The notes beneath the pieces were generated by a model that was given only the letters and a program-made list of their open reading frames with translations, made no database searches and was not told the origin of the DNA. Shown here in pieces: positions 1 through 8,428 of a stretch of DNA of 64,000 bases. This DNA comes from Polynucleobacter sp. TUM22923 (GTDB lineage Bacteria > Pseudomonadota > Gammaproteobacteria > Burkholderiales > Burkholderiaceae), in assembly GCF_030295705.1 (NCBI RefSeq), contig NZ_AP027274.1, forward strand, positions 1,796,128 to 1,860,127. The letters are read 5' to 3'. Position 1 is the first letter of the stretch. Each line of letters starts with the position of its first letter. The translations under genes and the position numbers were made by a program.

Positions 1-587
1 GCCCCTAATTCACTTATGGTGGCTGCAGCTCTAGCTGAATTAATTGCATCTCTTGCATTGGTTGCAGAAACAGCATATTGATGCTTTCCGCCACCGCCTA
101 AACCTTGATAGTCTGTTGCCACAACCACATAGCCTTGTTTAATGAAATGCTCAATACTAGGTAGGCCGTAGTCTGTCCAAGAGTTTCCATTGATTAAGAA
201 ATATTGATTAAGTGATTGAGCAGGATTATCAATTTGAGATGGCCCGCAGTTTTGCGCAGTGCCAGTTGTGCCATGCGCCCAAACTAGCAAAGGTCTACCC
301 CCCACCGGCGCTTTTCCAATCGGGGCCATTACCAAGCCGGTTGAGATGGTTTTGCGGCCCTGAACATCAGAGGATATATAGGCGATTCGCCATGCCTGCG
401 CGCCTGGAACCTGCGTCTTTACAGGTACTTTTTTAATAACTTGGCCCAACCTACCATCCGCTTTCATTTGGATCACTGCCTGATAAAACGCAGGAACTGC
501 TGGCTCAGCTTGGCTAATGGCCGGAAATAGTGATACCAATATAAAAGATCCAATAAGAATCCAAAGGGACTGGAATTTACAAAACAT
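1..587 (-). CDS. Secreted lipase / alpha-beta hydrolase (3' end cut by window edge)
   Basis: Reading the minus strand from the ATG at 585-587 gives an open frame to the window edge, about 195 residues. It begins with a signal peptide (MFCKF, then a hydrophobic core ending near SQA) and contains LLVWAHGTTGTAQNCGP, the oxyanion-hole HG region of the secretory lipase (LIP) family, and VVVATDYQGLGGGG. The catalytic GxSxG serine would lie beyond the edge. A good ribosome binding site (GGAGTAATAA) directly precedes the ATG. Family assignment is from these motifs; the substrate (triglyceride or other ester) is unknown. It is the first of several exported hydrolases in this stretch. Confidence 0.8.
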   Translation of the reverse strand, partial: MFCKFQSLWILIGSFILVSLFPAISQAEPAVPAFYQAVIQMKADGRLGQVIKKVPVKTQVPGAQAWRIAYISSDVQGRKTISTGLVMAPIGKAPVGGRPLLVWAHGTTGTAQNCGPSQIDNPAQSLNQYFLINGNSWTDYGLPSIEHFIKQGYVVVATDYQGLGGGGKHQYAVSATNARDAINSARAAATISELG

Positions 588-729
588 TTATTACTCCTAC
601 GATAGATCGGTAATTTATTAAATAAGTTTAATTGATATCGCGCTCTTGGCACATTCGTTTAAATTAAGTGGCGCTGTAAAGCAGATTACTGCTGTACGGC
701 TACTTAGCAAGCTCCGCCCAGCCAAAAGA

Positions 730-754
730 AAATAGCCCAACAAGTGGGCTATCT
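730..754 (-). terminator. Hairpin terminator after the 798-1652 gene (repeat copy A)
   Basis: ATAGCCCA (732-739) pairs with TGGGCTAT (745-752), and on the minus strand the stem is followed by TTTTCTTTT. It sits 45 bases past the stop of the exported protein gene. The block upstream (about 654-730, containing TTAGCAA and CCAAAAGAAAAT) resembles the other intergenic repeats at 2905, 7579 and 8821, but has no clear tRNA-like end. Confidence 0.7.
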
Positions 755-797
755 AGCTAAATGATGGAAATAATTCAGTGCAGCACTGTGACCGCCA

Positions 798-1652
798 CTA
801 CTTCAGAATAACTAAAGTTGCTGTAGCACGAGCACCCCAGCCTGATGGGCCGCCAGGCGTATTACTCACATAGTAAATGGGGCCGGCTCCAAAAGAAATA
901 GGCACGCCATCAAACACCATTAACTTTGAAACGCCCGCATATAAGGGATTTGAAGTACGACGGGCGTCGTAGTTATATTGGGCCTGCATATTGGCGGAAT
1001 AGGTCCATGCTGTTTTTGTGGTGTACGCAAGAAACGGCTGGCCATATAAATTGTTTTGCGTTCCATAACTGGGATTACCGCCGACACTCCAAGACTGGTA
1101 ACCCAGCAGGCCATAGGTCCAAGGGCCATCACGATTGAGTACTACAGCAGTAACGCCGGCGCCGGTTTGCTGTGAACCGAACTTACCGCTATTACCAGAG
1201 GGTGATTGCGCATAAGGACCAATACCCCAGATCCATGATGAGTTTGTATTAGGCGCATAGAAAGACTCTAGTGTCACACTAGCAACTCCATATCCCGAGA
1301 AGGATTGGCCAGCGCCATTCTGAACACTGACTTCTCTTACGCCAGCAATGATGGGGCGCACAATAAAAATATCGCCACCACCTAAATTAAACGGGGCTAC
1401 CGGTTGGAACAATAGCGTTTGCTCTGAGCCACCTTGATTTTTTCCAACGCCACGACTAAATTCATATTGCATTGGTACAGAAATCATATTCGCAATAGGA
1501 TTGGATAGTTTCTTAGCGATATCTTCAGTATTAACCGATTTTTCAGTGCCCACAGTTGGCTTGGAAGAGCTAATTCCCTGCGCAAGTGCAGAGCCCATAA
1601 AAATGCCAAACAGAAATGTGACTGAAATAATTTGGTGAGATAGTTTTAGCAT
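798..1652 (-). CDS. Exported beta-barrel-like protein (MetA/neuromedin-U-like transporter fold)
   Basis: 284 residues with a clear signal peptide (residues 1-24, ending ALA). The mature part has repeated amphipathic strands rich in Gly, Tyr and Ser (for example IANMISVPMQYEFSRGVG and WTYGLLGYQSW) and ends in a hydrophobic strand, as outer-membrane proteins do. The pattern (LLFQPVAPFNLGGGD, then IWGIGPYAQSPSG) recalls the uncharacterised neuromedin-U / phenol-MetA-like superfamily common in aquatic Proteobacteria. It is probably an outer-membrane or periplasmic protein, with no assigned substrate. It stands alone, followed by a hairpin terminator. Confidence 0.6.
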   Translation of the reverse strand: MLKLSHQIISVTFLFGIFMGSALAQGISSSKPTVGTEKSVNTEDIAKKLSNPIANMISVPMQYEFSRGVGKNQGGSEQTLLFQPVAPFNLGGGDIFIVRPIIAGVREVSVQNGAGQSFSGYGVASVTLESFYAPNTNSSWIWGIGPYAQSPSGNSGKFGSQQTGAGVTAVVLNRDGPWTYGLLGYQSWSVGGNPSYGTQNNLYGQPFLAYTTKTAWTYSANMQAQYNYDARRTSNPLYAGVSKLMVFDGVPISFGAGPIYYVSNTPGGPSGWGARATATLVILK

Positions 1653-1758
1653 GATCGTGTGATGAATTTATAAATTAAAAATTAAAGTTTGAAGCTTGTG
1701 GTTATTTCAGGCCCGAGCAGCGCCTTCAACTACAAATAACCATGGGCCATAATATTTA

Positions 1759-2850
1759 TTAATTCAATTGAATATATGTTTGCGGTTTATCCACGTTAAT
1801 ATATTTTATTTCCTTAGCATTTATATCCATTTTTTTCATGTCAAACTTTTGAACATTAGAGTTGTCATACATCTTGATAAAGTAAGTCATGTTTTTATTA
1901 TCCGCAACTGCAGACCATTCAGTTACCTCTATACCAGCTACACTGCCGCCATAAGCACTGCCTGCAACGGTTTGTACAGCTCCTGGAGGAATGTCAAAAC
2001 TACCTAGGATATGCCACGCAGAATTGATTTGCCTCTCTGTCGAATGGGTTGTTGGCACCGACTTAGAAAGGAACACTGCACGAATAAAACGACTAGTGCT
2101 CAAATAATCGCCTGGCAATCCATGCAAGCCGCTACCAGTGCTAGGTGGGTAAAATTTTGTCCCATTAATAACTAACGGGTCTTTCTCTACTGGCGATAGG
2201 TTGGCATAGTTACCAATAGAAGCCAAATGGTCAGCAAATACTGGATCGTTAGTCATTACATGCGTTGGATTGTCAGTAATTTGAAGTTGACCCTGAATGT
2301 ACTCAACAGCAATACTTTTTCCTTTGGCATCATGCAAAGTCATGTGTATTGGCGCTGTCTTATTGCCGAACTGAGGAATTGTTGAGCGATTAACCATAAT
2401 AGACTTTAAGCCAACCTTTACTTCTTCAACTGTTGCAAAATTAGTCAAGGCATAAGTCAATATTTGCGCAGAAGAAATACTATTAGCTGACTGTTCAGGT
2501 GCAACTGCTTGGAAGACTGCTGTATTGGGCGCATTTAGTAAGCCACCTACTAAGCCTTTTTCATTCATCCCATCAACCAGTATCGGCAATCCCAAGCCAT
2601 TCATACCAACCGTGGCATATTTAGTGGTCCAGTTCCTTCCGGTGCCCGGCTTTCCATCAACCCCTACACCAAGCATTGCTATATTCCTAGGAACCGTCAT
2701 TAACTGAGACTTTAAAGGCAAGCCAAATTCCATAGTGCGCCCATAAACATACCCGCCATCGTTGCCTGATAAAAGGAAGCTTGTACAAGCATTTGCTAAT
2801 GGGGCAAAGCCGAGAGAAGTCGCGATGAGAATGCTGAGTAGTTTTTTCAT
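1759..2850 (-). CDS. Linear amide C-N hydrolase, choloylglycine hydrolase family (Ntn hydrolase)
   Basis: The start chosen is MKKLLSIL at 2850, because it begins a signal peptide ending ANA; the frame stays open upstream but adds an unlikely N-terminus. The residue right after the predicted cleavage site is Cys22 (CTSFLL), the expected N-terminal nucleophile of the Ntn fold, followed by GRTMEFG (Arg38 conserved) and THVMTNDP. Length 363 residues is normal for periplasmic penicillin V acylase / bile-salt-hydrolase-like enzymes. Whether the real substrate is an acyl-homoserine lactone, a beta-lactam or another amide cannot be told from sequence. The TGTCGG...CCGACA-like palindrome lies about 55 bases upstream of the start. 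Confidence 0.8.
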   Translation of the reverse strand: MKKLLSILIATSLGFAPLANACTSFLLSGNDGGYVYGRTMEFGLPLKSQLMTVPRNIAMLGVGVDGKPGTGRNWTTKYATVGMNGLGLPILVDGMNEKGLVGGLLNAPNTAVFQAVAPEQSANSISSAQILTYALTNFATVEEVKVGLKSIMVNRSTIPQFGNKTAPIHMTLHDAKGKSIAVEYIQGQLQITDNPTHVMTNDPVFADHLASIGNYANLSPVEKDPLVINGTKFYPPSTGSGLHGLPGDYLSTSRFIRAVFLSKSVPTTHSTERQINSAWHILGSFDIPPGAVQTVAGSAYGGSVAGIEVTEWSAVADNKNMTYFIKMYDNSNVQKFDMKKMDINAKEIKYINVDKPQTYIQLN

Positions 2851-2904
2851 CAGTTTTTGAGCTTTAGATAATTCAAAGTAAAAATTTAATATACCCCATA
2901 TAAC

Positions 2905-3040
2905 TGTCGGTTTACACGACATTTCTAGCGAGGGGCTGGCCAGATGCTAAAGCGGGAAATTAGTAATATCTACCCCACCAATGAAAATGCCCCGCACGAA
3001 GCAGGGCATTTGAAATTGGCTGCCTGAGACTGAATCAACT
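2905..3040. repeat. Intergenic repeat copy B: palindrome, hairpin, tRNA-3'-like end
   Basis: Three parts in order: an imperfect 17-bp palindrome TGTCGGTTTACACGACA (2905-2921); a 60-base spacer sharing ATTTCTAGC, GGCTG and GAAATTAG with copy F; a hairpin AAATGCCC/GGGCATTT (2985-3011); then TGAAATTGGCTGCCTGAGAC (3011-3030), which resembles the + strand at the 3' end of the tRNA-Phe gene. On the minus strand the hairpin ends in TTTTC and can terminate the patatin gene that stops at 3069. See copies at 5952, 7579 and 8821. Confidence 0.65.
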
Positions 3041-3068
3041 AAGGTCCAGAATGAGCAACCTTATTTAA

Positions 3069-4172
3069 TCATGCCCAGAATGACTTCATCATGGGTATGT
3101 CAGCAATCCCTCTATCCCAGCCTAATTTTAAATAGGCTCCAATCCATTTGGGGTCTATTAAATTTTCTATCTTACTCAGGCCAGGGGGCAAACCAACGAT
3201 GATGTGTTTAGTTTTAGTGCCCGCAGCCTCTAAATCCTTTACTTCTTGATTTACCGTATTTGGCAAGTTGGAAAGGCGTAGCCCTTGTTTTTGTTCATTC
3301 TTGGTCCCATCTCCTAAAGAGAAAATGATCGCCCGCTTAACTCCAGCGATGACATCGCTGTGCGTACTCGTTTGAAAAATCCCCCCATCCATACAAATAC
3401 GATTTTTTACAAAGGTTGGCCCCACCTGTCCAGGTGCAGATGAGCTGGCAGATGCGGCAACGTTAATAGGCACATTATCTTTGTAAGAAACCACCAAGCG
3501 CTCGCCAGTAAAGCAATCAATAGTAGTCGTATACATCGCTGGTGAGGGCCACTTAGTCATAGCGATGATCTTCTCTACGACCTTGTATTGTTTATCTACA
3601 CCATTGGGGTTGAGTGAGGCCATTGCGGCCTTACCAATCCGCTGAATCGTTGCTGGTGAGCCATCGGATGCTGCTAACGCCGTTGCGGTTGCCCGCTTTT
3701 GAGAATCATTAAATTTAACGGCGGGTACTAAATCAACAAACAATTTAGGAAAGTCATTAAAGAAATCCATTTCATCCACTATTAACCACAAACGACCACC
3801 CGTTAACATCGAGCCAAATATAGACCCAGCAGAGGTTCCAACAATAATGTCAGCATTACCCAGGTCAACGCCATTTTTTCTAAGCGCGTTAAAGTAGCCA
3901 GCATAAAACCCCAGCAATGGCGTTCCGCCACCACCTAGGGCGATGCCCCTCTCTTTGCCCATTCCTGGCGGATTTTTATAAGGAATCGGATGGGATAAAC
4001 CATCGTTCCAATTGGCAGTGGTATCAATACTCTTTTGGGCTTCTAATACCTGAAACTCATCAATCGTTTTCTTTGAAAGATTAGGTGATTGGGCAAAGGC
4101 GTGAGATCCAGCAGTCATAGCAATGCCAGCCACCGAGGTTTTCAAAAAATTGCGCCGTGAGGGTGAGGACAT
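3069..4172 (-). CDS. Tat-exported patatin-like phospholipase
   Basis: 367 residues. The N-terminus SPSRRNFLKTS is a twin-arginine signal followed by a hydrophobic stretch ending AFA (residue 27), so the protein should be exported folded. The patatin elements are visible: glycine-rich oxyanion loop GGGGTP (80-85), nucleophile elbow GTSAG with Ser114, and the Asp of the DGG box (Asp262, MDGGIF). These make the Ser-Asp dyad of patatin acyl hydrolases. The substrate is probably a phospholipid or other lipid ester. It is co-directional with the amidase and a beta-barrel-like gene, but the spacing does not prove an operon. Confidence 0.85.
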   Translation of the reverse strand: MSSPSRRNFLKTSVAGIAMTAGSHAFAQSPNLSKKTIDEFQVLEAQKSIDTTANWNDGLSHPIPYKNPPGMGKERGIALGGGGTPLLGFYAGYFNALRKNGVDLGNADIIVGTSAGSIFGSMLTGGRLWLIVDEMDFFNDFPKLFVDLVPAVKFNDSQKRATATALAASDGSPATIQRIGKAAMASLNPNGVDKQYKVVEKIIAMTKWPSPAMYTTTIDCFTGERLVVSYKDNVPINVAASASSSAPGQVGPTFVKNRICMDGGIFQTSTHSDVIAGVKRAIIFSLGDGTKNEQKQGLRLSNLPNTVNQEVKDLEAAGTKTKHIIVGLPPGLSKIENLIDPKWIGAYLKLGWDRGIADIPMMKSFWA

Positions 4173-4208
4173 ACTCTGTATCCTATCTAGATAGCCTTTA
4201 AAAATCTT

Positions 4209-4988
4209 TTAAAAATTAAATGTAGCGCCCAAAACTGGTCCTGACATGGTGGTTTTTTGTAAAACACCGCTTGATCCCATATCGTAATAAAGCGCCCGAT
4301 AGGCTAGCGTGACATCACCCCATGGAAATGCTTTAGCAATACCGGTCATTGCCTGCCAAGTCACATTTGTTTTACCGCCTCCGCCGCCAATATCGCCATA
4401 GACCGGAATGTACCAACTAGTATCCGCAATCCGATAGCGGCCTTTTAAGCCAACGATCGGATCAACGGTAGAGGTTGTATTGGATTCGGTTTTATTTAAT
4501 GGGTATCCAATGACCCGAACGTTGACTGTTGTTGAGGTACTAATACTTCGCGCCCCAAGCAATCCATCAACATAAGCATTTGGGGTATTTAAAAGCGTAT
4601 AAGTTGCTGCCCCCGTAAAAATCGTACTTTTTATATTCGCAGAACTTCCTAGGTCGACTTGATCTACTACCTTGGCAGATTGGTTATTCAGCTGCACATA
4701 GATGAGGTCACCCATCACACCCCAATTGCCTTTATGTGCTTCAACAGATAGCATGGCCGCAGCGCTCACCTTGCTCAGTACATTACTACCGGACAGATCC
4801 GCTTTACCAACTGCACTATTGTTCACAAATAGCGTCGAATTCATACCCGACAGCCAGGCATACGGCGTTACCGAAAAACGCCATTCATCTGTGATTTTAG
4901 GAATAGGCGTAACTTCTTTATCGGCATAGGAGTTATTAATGAATAACAAAGCGGAGATTACAAACAAAAACTTATTGAATTTAGGCAT
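4209..4988 (-). CDS. Exported outer-membrane beta-barrel-like protein, unknown role
   Basis: The start is taken at MPKFNKFLF (4988): it has GAGGTCGAT just upstream as ribosome binding site and begins a signal peptide ending NSYA; the longer open frame upstream looks non-coding. The mature part (about 237 residues) has alternating beta-strand character (WRFSVTPYAWLSGMN, WGVMGDLIYVQL, VTLAYRALYYDM) and ends in a terminal Phe strand (GPVLGATFNF), the usual outer-membrane insertion signal. It lies 36 bases upstream of the patatin gene, so the two may be co-transcribed. No specific function is recognised. Confidence 0.65.
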   Translation of the reverse strand: MPKFNKFLFVISALLFINNSYADKEVTPIPKITDEWRFSVTPYAWLSGMNSTLFVNNSAVGKADLSGSNVLSKVSAAAMLSVEAHKGNWGVMGDLIYVQLNNQSAKVVDQVDLGSSANIKSTIFTGAATYTLLNTPNAYVDGLLGARSISTSTTVNVRVIGYPLNKTESNTTSTVDPIVGLKGRYRIADTSWYIPVYGDIGGGGGKTNVTWQAMTGIAKAFPWGDVTLAYRALYYDMGSSGVLQKTTMSGPVLGATFNF

Positions 4989-5189
4989 ATCGACCTCGAA
5001 TAAATGATGGGGCAATCTTACCTGATTTAAGGATTTGGCTATCTGGTTCAAAGCGACATTTTTCGCATGACAACAAAAAAGATCGCCTAGTAGAAGGTAG
5101 CCCCAAGTTGTCATGGACAAACAAAAATAAATCTGCATATTTAATATTGAACTAGCTTAAATGTTTTTTTACCTGCGGCTCGACCAACG

Positions 5190-5213
5190 AAAAAACTACT
5201 CGGAGGTAGTTTT
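5190..5213 (-). terminator. Hairpin terminator after the isochorismatase-like gene (copy C)
   Basis: AAAACTAC (5192-5199) pairs with GTAGTTTT (5206-5213); on the minus strand the stem is followed by a run of T. It lies 20 bases beyond the stop at 5234. The stem is almost the same as the one at 5952-5971. Confidence 0.7.
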
Positions 5214-5233
5214 AGGTTTTTAATGGCCTGGAT

Positions 5234-5794
5234 CTATTGTTTCAGTAGCGCAAGCGCTTTTTTGAAGGCTGTATTTTGAGCTGTCTTAAGCCACTCAAAC
5301 CCAAGCATCTCGGCTGTGATGAGTCTGGCCCCAGCAATTTGCAGCCGATCAAGTGCAATTTGCTTATCAAGCGCTCGGCGCGAGCCAACACCATCAACCA
5401 CTATCGAAACATCGTAACCCTCGTCGATGAGATTGAGGGCTGTTTGCATTACGCAAACATGAGTCTCGCATCCCATCAGAATGCATTGTTTGCGTTTGCT
5501 GGGGATCGCCTCCACAAGGCCATCGGCACATGCGTTGAAGTAATTCTTGACTATCGTTTTGCTGCAGTACGGTTTAATGGCCTCGATATTACCCCCTAAA
5601 CTAAGCGGACTTTGCTCAGTGCCAATGATGGGGATTTCTAGCAGTTGAGCAATCTGGGCTGTACGGATGCATTGTTGAAGAATTTTTTCACCTTGCTCAA
5701 TCGCGGGCATCAGGCGACCCTGTAAATCGATCAAAATGAGCGTCGTATTTTCTGCATCAATATGATTCGATTTATTGATGGCCGCATAGTTCAT
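5234..5794 (-). CDS. Isochorismatase-family cysteine hydrolase
   Basis: 186 residues. The three catalytic residues of the family are in place: Asp23 (LILIDLQGRL), Lys83 (IVKNYFNA) and Cys114 (GCETHVCV). The closest overall look is to the YcaC/ribonuclease-inhibitor-like group of cytosolic hydrolases that act on small amides or N-carbamoyl compounds. There is no signal peptide, so it is cytosolic, unlike its neighbours. No siderophore or nicotinamide pathway genes are nearby to suggest a substrate. It has its own terminator. Confidence 0.82.
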   Translation of the reverse strand: MNYAAINKSNHIDAENTTLILIDLQGRLMPAIEQGEKILQQCIRTAQIAQLLEIPIIGTEQSPLSLGGNIEAIKPYCSKTIVKNYFNACADGLVEAIPSKRKQCILMGCETHVCVMQTALNLIDEGYDVSIVVDGVGSRRALDKQIALDRLQIAGARLITAEMLGFEWLKTAQNTAFKKALALLKQ

Positions 5795-6148
5795 AGTTCG
5801 TAGCTCATTGTTCGAGTGTGATGGATTTATCGCTGGGGCCAGAAATTAAATACCGCATTTTAGGGTTCTAATACATACATACCGTAACATCTTTTTATGG
5901 ATGCCCATTTAAATACAGAGATTCAGCCGCCAGTACATCTTGCCATTGAAAAAACTACCTGAAGGTAGTTTAGAGGTATTTGGTGGCCCAGAGCGAAATC
6001 GACCAAAGCCGAAGATGGGTGGGTCTGTTTCCATGCCACCTTGTAAGATTCACACCAAACAGGGATAAGCTCTTAGCGCTCCTGCCAAGCCCTTCCAATC
6101 ACCCCAAAATGGATTAAGAGCCCATAAACTAGTCTACACTCAACCCCA
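5795..6148. other. 354-base divergent intergenic region
   Basis: The region separates the isochorismatase-like gene (leftward) from the histidine kinase gene (rightward). No open frame with coding character is seen. It holds the copy D block (5952-6004) and presumably both promoters, but I see no convincing -35/-10 pair. Confidence 0.5.
5952..6004. repeat. Intergenic repeat copy D: hairpin plus tRNA-3'-like end
   Basis: The hairpin AAACTACCT/AGGTAGTTT (5952-5971) is followed after eight bases by TTGGTGGCCCAGAGCGAAAT (5980-5999) and CGACC. The latter matches the tRNA-Phe 3' end (TTGGTGGCCCGGGGCGGAAT, at 40358-40377) at most positions. The block lies between divergent genes, so the hairpin is not an obvious terminator of any present gene. 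No palindrome is seen upstream, unlike copies B, E and F. Confidence 0.65.
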
Positions 6149-7576
6149 ATGAACCTTACGACAATTCAAGCGCTGTTTCTACTTTATAGCGCTATTAGTT
6201 TGGTGGCTGGAATCCTGATTGCCTCTTTATTTTTTAGAAAAAAGGATGCTTCAGCTACGCTCTGGATATATGGCTGCCTTTTTACTTCAATTGCCACATC
6301 AGTCACTGTTTTTAGAAATGAAATCCCTCTGGTAATCAGTTACAGCCTGATGGTTTCTTTTGAGGTACTGTCCATTCTTTTATTTAGCCAGTCCCTTAAA
6401 AAACTTTCAATAGGTTCAATCCCGAAAAAAATTAGTTGGCCGCTCTTTTTAATCCCCGCTGGATTTTTTCTACTAATAGAGCTTGGAAGATACTCAGCTA
6501 ATGGATTGATTACTCCTGAATTATCAGCCATCTCAACACCAGTATTTGGGATTGCTAATTTACTTTGCCTTTATGAAACCTTTACTGTCAGGAAAGAGTT
6601 TTCAAATCGATTCTTTTTCAGCTTTCTCGCTGTCATATTTCTGCTTGCAAGTCTGCTCTATTTTTTAAGAGTATTTAATGTGTTTTCTAGATATAGCGGA
6701 TATGCTTTTGATCTGAAGCCTTATAACCTTGCCATCTGGTTTTTCCTTACTCTGCTTAATTCGATTCGAAACCTTACTTATATTGCACTGAGGCTTCAGC
6801 TAGGACTTACTGAGCACAGTCGCCTTAACAACATGAATTTGCGTCTATCGCATACGCTTGAAGAGCGCAATGGCATGATCCTCTCGCTACAAAAACTGAA
6901 TAGATCATCTTCGATTAATGCGCTGGCATCTACGATTTCACATGAAATTAATCAACCACTGGGCGCATTAATGCTCAATGTTCAATATTTTGACAAAAAA
7001 ATAGAGTCTGATCCAAGCAATATTTTTATTTTTAAAGAGATTTGTAAAAGCATGTTGGATGACGTCAACAGGGCGTCCACCATTATTAAAAATCTATCGA
7101 GATTAAGCTCAAATCAAAACAATCATGTTTCTGTGATTAATCTTGCTAAATCTATTACGCAGGTTATTGATATCTCAAATGGCAGGCTGCGTTCATCGAA
7201 CACGATCATTGAACTTGATTGTCGGGATAACCTTCAGATAAGTCTAAATATGAGTGAATGGCAGCAAGTGTTAATTAACATTATCAATAATGCGCTCGAC
7301 GCTCTAGATAGCACTGATAGCAAAAGTAAAAAAATACAAATAAGTGCAATTTCAGATCAATCGTCCATAAAAGTCTTTATTCAAGATAATGGGGGTGGCA
7401 TCAAGGCGGGTGAGGAAACTAAAATTTTTGAGCTTATGGTCAGCAATAAACAGACTGGCTCTGGGATTGGTCTGTGGCTATCAAAAAATATTATTAATCG
7501 GCACGGTGGTGACATTACGGCTTATAACGCTAAGCACGGTGGGGCCTGTTTTGTAATTGAACTGCCCACCACATAG
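6149..7576 (+). CDS. Orphan membrane sensor histidine kinase
   Basis: 475 residues. The N-terminal 220 residues form about seven hydrophobic helices with very short loops, so the sensor is buried in the membrane. A short linker leads to the dimerisation helix STISHEINQPLGAL with phospho-acceptor His265; the HEINQP form is typical of the NtrB/FixL-type (HPK4) group. The ATPase has the N-box NNALDALD, G1 DNGGGI and G2 GSGIGLWLS. No response regulator gene lies beside it, so the partner is elsewhere or lost. The convergent gene at 7745 shares a bidirectional hairpin with it. The signal sensed is unknown. Confidence 0.85.
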   Translation: MNLTTIQALFLLYSAISLVAGILIASLFFRKKDASATLWIYGCLFTSIATSVTVFRNEIPLVISYSLMVSFEVLSILLFSQSLKKLSIGSIPKKISWPLFLIPAGFFLLIELGRYSANGLITPELSAISTPVFGIANLLCLYETFTVRKEFSNRFFFSFLAVIFLLASLLYFLRVFNVFSRYSGYAFDLKPYNLAIWFFLTLLNSIRNLTYIALRLQLGLTEHSRLNNMNLRLSHTLEERNGMILSLQKLNRSSSINALASTISHEINQPLGALMLNVQYFDKKIESDPSNIFIFKEICKSMLDDVNRASTIIKNLSRLSSNQNNHVSVINLAKSITQVIDISNGRLRSSNTIIELDCRDNLQISLNMSEWQQVLINIINNALDALDSTDSKSKKIQISAISDQSSIKVFIQDNGGGIKAGEETKIFELMVSNKQTGSGIGLWLSKNIINRHGGDITAYNAKHGGACFVIELPTT

Positions 7577-7578
7577 GT

Positions 7579-7714
7579 TGTCACTTTAAACGACATTCCT
7601 ACTTTAAGGCTGCCTACGAGCTGGGTAGGAAACTTGCACTATCTAATCCCCAAAAGAAAATAGCCCAACAAGTGTGCTATTTGTATTTCTTGGTTGCCCG
7701 AGGCGGAATCGACC
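7579..7714. repeat. Intergenic repeat copy E: palindrome, hairpin, tRNA-3'-like end
   Basis: Palindrome TGTCACTTTAAACGACA (7579-7595), spacer with a small CCTAC/GTAGG stem, hairpin AAATAGC/GCTATTT (7658-7683), then TTGGTTGCCCGAGGCGGAAT (7690-7709) and CGACC. This is the best of the copies to the 3' end of a tRNA; a GGTTCGA-like T-arm and the acceptor strand can be read on the minus strand, but there is no D-arm or anticodon arm. The hairpin has T-rich sequence on both sides and probably terminates both convergent genes (histidine kinase, 7576; DUF6803, 7745). Confidence 0.7.
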
Positions 7715-7744
7715 AGAGCCTAGGGTGGATGATCCTACCAATTA

Positions 7745-8368
7745 TTAATGGGAGTGTCCTTGAGTACTCATTGGCATATTTTGTTTGATTTGCCCATTAC
7801 CCATCATTTGCTGATGTTGTTTCATCATCTTTTCATGCTCTTCGGGGTGACAGAATTCATGACTATCAGCACCAGAACTCATTTGATGAGAACTAGCTCC
7901 CTTGTAACCAAGAATGGATGGATCTAGCATGCCAGCGATCATAGCGATATGGCCGAACACTAAGAACAAAGCAACGCAGATCGCATGGATCTTTAACTTA
8001 CCCATTTGATCTAGTGCTCGATTAACTAAACCAAACTCTTGTAAGGCAATCCAGATCAGCGGTAATCCTGCGATGACATAAGTGCTAACAGCGATTACAT
8101 CAATCACTGTTCTCCACTCGCCTGCCTGTGTAATAGGAATAATGGCATTGGTCACAATGTAGTAAATGATCCCAACAAAGTAAACGCCCACAGCAATTCC
8201 AGAAAAGCGATTGAGATAGAAAACAGCACCTTCAAATTTACGGGTAAATAATATATATAGCTCCGTAATTGCCAAGGTTTCAGCCAAGACAATCGGTATA
8301 GCCATAAAAATCAATAAGTTCCATGGCTGATTCACAGCCAATAGCTCCATGTAGTGAGTCATGTTCAT
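7745..8368 (-). CDS. DUF6803-like membrane protein with His/Met-rich tail
   Basis: 207 residues with about five transmembrane helices (roughly 15-40, 55-75, 85-105, 130-150 and others), then a soluble C-terminal tail rich in His and Met (SHQMSSGADSHEFCHPEEHEKMM and on to STQGHSH). Such tails usually bind copper or other soft metals. I recall this arrangement from the uncharacterised DUF6803 permease-like family, but that is from memory. The small His-rich exported protein gene lies just upstream (61 bases), suggesting a two-gene metal-related operon. The transported or bound metal is an inference. Confidence 0.6.
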   Translation of the reverse strand: MNMTHYMELLAVNQPWNLLIFMAIPIVLAETLAITELYILFTRKFEGAVFYLNRFSGIAVGVYFVGIIYYIVTNAIIPITQAGEWRTVIDVIAVSTYVIAGLPLIWIALQEFGLVNRALDQMGKLKIHAICVALFLVFGHIAMIAGMLDPSILGYKGASSHQMSSGADSHEFCHPEEHEKMMKQHQQMMGNGQIKQNMPMSTQGHSH

Positions 8369-8428
8369 AGTAAAGCTCCAATGTAATTGCGTGACAAGGC
8401 GTCACAATAAAACCAATTTGTTTAAAAA

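Noticed and set aside
7690-7714. Possible functional tRNA gene at copy E
   Set aside because: Only the T-arm and 3' acceptor part can be read; no D-arm or anticodon arm with pairing follows.
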